Positions 63,053-64,000 of a stretch of DNA of 64,000 nucleotides are shown here, piece after piece (positions within the stretch are counted from its first letter, which is position 1; the number at the start of each line of letters is the position of its first letter). The translations under genes were made by a program, and so were the position numbers. Source of the DNA: Hevea brasiliensis (Eukaryota; Streptophyta; Magnoliopsida; Malpighiales; Euphorbiaceae); the NCBI RefSeq assembly GCF_030052815.1, contig NC_079493.1, positions 120,367,132-120,431,131 of the forward strand. Direction: 5' to 3'. The notes beneath the pieces were generated by a model. It had not been told where the DNA came from. It saw only the letters and a program-made list of their open reading frames with translations, and made no database searches.

Positions 63053-64000
63053 TTATTGTGAACTTCCAGATGATGATGATGAACTAACCAACATACTCAA
63101 ATCTTCCATCTTCTTAGCCAAAACATTTGTAAGTGCATCGAACTTTGCATTAATAATGTTGAATGGATCAAGGTCATACATTCCAGTAGCTTGCCTCTTT
63201 TGAGTTGGAGCTGGTCCTCTTGGACTACTCCAAAGATGAGTATTCTTTGCAATTTTCTCCAATAGCTCATAAGCTTCATCTTCATGCTTCATAATAAATT
63301 CTCCTCCTGTTTGAGCATCAATAATCCCTCTAATTGCAGGAGTGACATTTGTGTAAAAATTCTGGTTTATCATCCATTTTGGAATGGCATGATGTGGGCA
63401 TTGTCTCTCTAATTCCTTCCATCTCATCCATGACTCATAAAGAGTTTCATCTTCTCTTGGTCTGAAAGCTGTCATTTGATTCCTCAATTCTTGAGTTTTT
63501 CCATGTGGAAAATATTGTGGAAGAAATGCATCAGTAAGTTGCTCCTAATTTGTAATGGAGTTGTGAGGTAAAGAATCTAGCCAATCCAATGCTCTATCCT
63601 TCAAAGAGAATGGGAATAGCTTCAATCTTGCTGCATCATCAGATACTCCAGGTTGTTTTTGCATGTCACAGATCATAGTAAACTTCTTTAGATGTGTGTG
63701 TGTGGATTTTCAGAAGGATGTCCTCCAAATTGAGAATTTTGAATCATTTGAAGAACTCCAAAATCCATCTTGTAACTATTTGCATCAATTCTTGGTCTTG
63801 CTATGCTCTCTCTCAAGTCATCAAAACGAGGAAAAGCATGATCCATCATACTTCCCCTAGGTACATTAGCATTTACAACCTCTTCACCTTGGGCTGCATT
63901 TTCATTGTTTCGATCATTTCCAACATTACCACCACCGATTCTGATTCTTTCATCAGCCATGTCTGCTTCTAATTCAGTTTCTCTCAAAGCTTCTTTTCTT
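63053..64000 (-). pseudogene. Athila gag of copy B, 5' partial and broken
   Basis: Runs off the right edge (EALRETELEADMADE at 64000-63940). Breaks: a 2-nt expansion of the CA run near 63695 (SENPHTHI*), a Trp-to-stop TAG at 63545-63547 (ITN*EQLTDAF; copy A has NWEQL), and the TAA at 63053-63055 (SGSSQ*) shared with copy A. The capsid core (LYESWMRWKELERQCP, PKWMINQNFYTNV) is otherwise intact. Confidence 0.85.

Larger units (their letters stand above)
51633..64000 (-). mobile_element. Athila-type Ty3/gypsy element, copy B (5' end beyond the window)
   Basis: Minus-strand element of the same family as copy A, inserted into the old chromoviral LTR. The 5 bp before it are GATGT (51628-51632), so the TSD copy should lie beyond 64000. 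Present: 3' LTR, polypurine tract (reverse complement of AATACCCCCAAACTC at 53254), env-like pseudogene, 73-bp array, one long gag/pro/RT/RH/IN frame, and most of gag. Enzymatically it is the more complete copy, but gag and env-like carry nonsense changes. Confidence 0.93.

Overview
This is nuclear DNA from a flowering plant, almost certainly a eudicot. It is AT-rich, has GT-AG introns and long (AT)n and (ATT)n microsatellites, and is crowded with plant LTR retrotransposons of the Athila and chromovirus lineages, one RTE-type LINE and a MITE. The species cannot be fixed from the sequence alone.

The main result is one large host gene on the minus strand, from 30339 down to 4006. It has 15 exons that join in phase into an uninterrupted 726-codon reading frame (exon nucleotides sum to 2181 including the stop). 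The protein begins MGSCFS, a myristoylation/palmitoylation-type N-terminus. It then carries two PERK/RLCK-like protein kinase domains in tandem. The two halves have the same intron phases at the same domain positions, so the gene arose by duplication and fusion of one kinase gene. Kinase 1 keeps HRD but has DFS in place of DFG. Kinase 2 keeps DFG but has HRN in place of HRD, plus a 12-bp duplication after its APE motif. This is a kinase-pseudokinase pair, the architecture of plant tandem kinase proteins, several of which act in immunity.

Intron 7 of this gene is about 17 kb because an 11-kb Athila-type Ty3/gypsy element (copy A, 11842-22844, TSD TGTGG) sits in it in the opposite orientation. 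Copy A keeps gag, protease and an env-like ORF but has lost reverse transcriptase, RNase H and integrase. A second Athila (copy B, minus strand, from 51633 past the window end) keeps a full 1481-codon gag/pro/RT/RH/IN frame but has broken gag and env-like genes. Both copies carry a 73-bp-period array of TGCATAAG/CTTATGCA boxes.

Layout from left to right: copia gag remnant and LTR (1-1539); last exons of an unidentified Lys-rich plus-strand gene (2588-3232); tandem-kinase gene (4006-30339), with TATA box near 30480; AT-rich intergenic DNA with a GC-richer island (30720-31310); a MITE-like element (32467-36577) interrupted by a 3.3-kb RTE LINE with a perfect 18-bp TSD; an old chromoviral LTR (37824-38047 and 49324-51632) split by an 11.3-kb antisense member of the same family (38048-49323, TSD ACCAT) and then by Athila copy B (51633-64000+).

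No tRNA, rRNA or CRISPR was found. Apart from the tandem kinase and the fragment at 2588-3232, all coding potential belongs to transposable elements.
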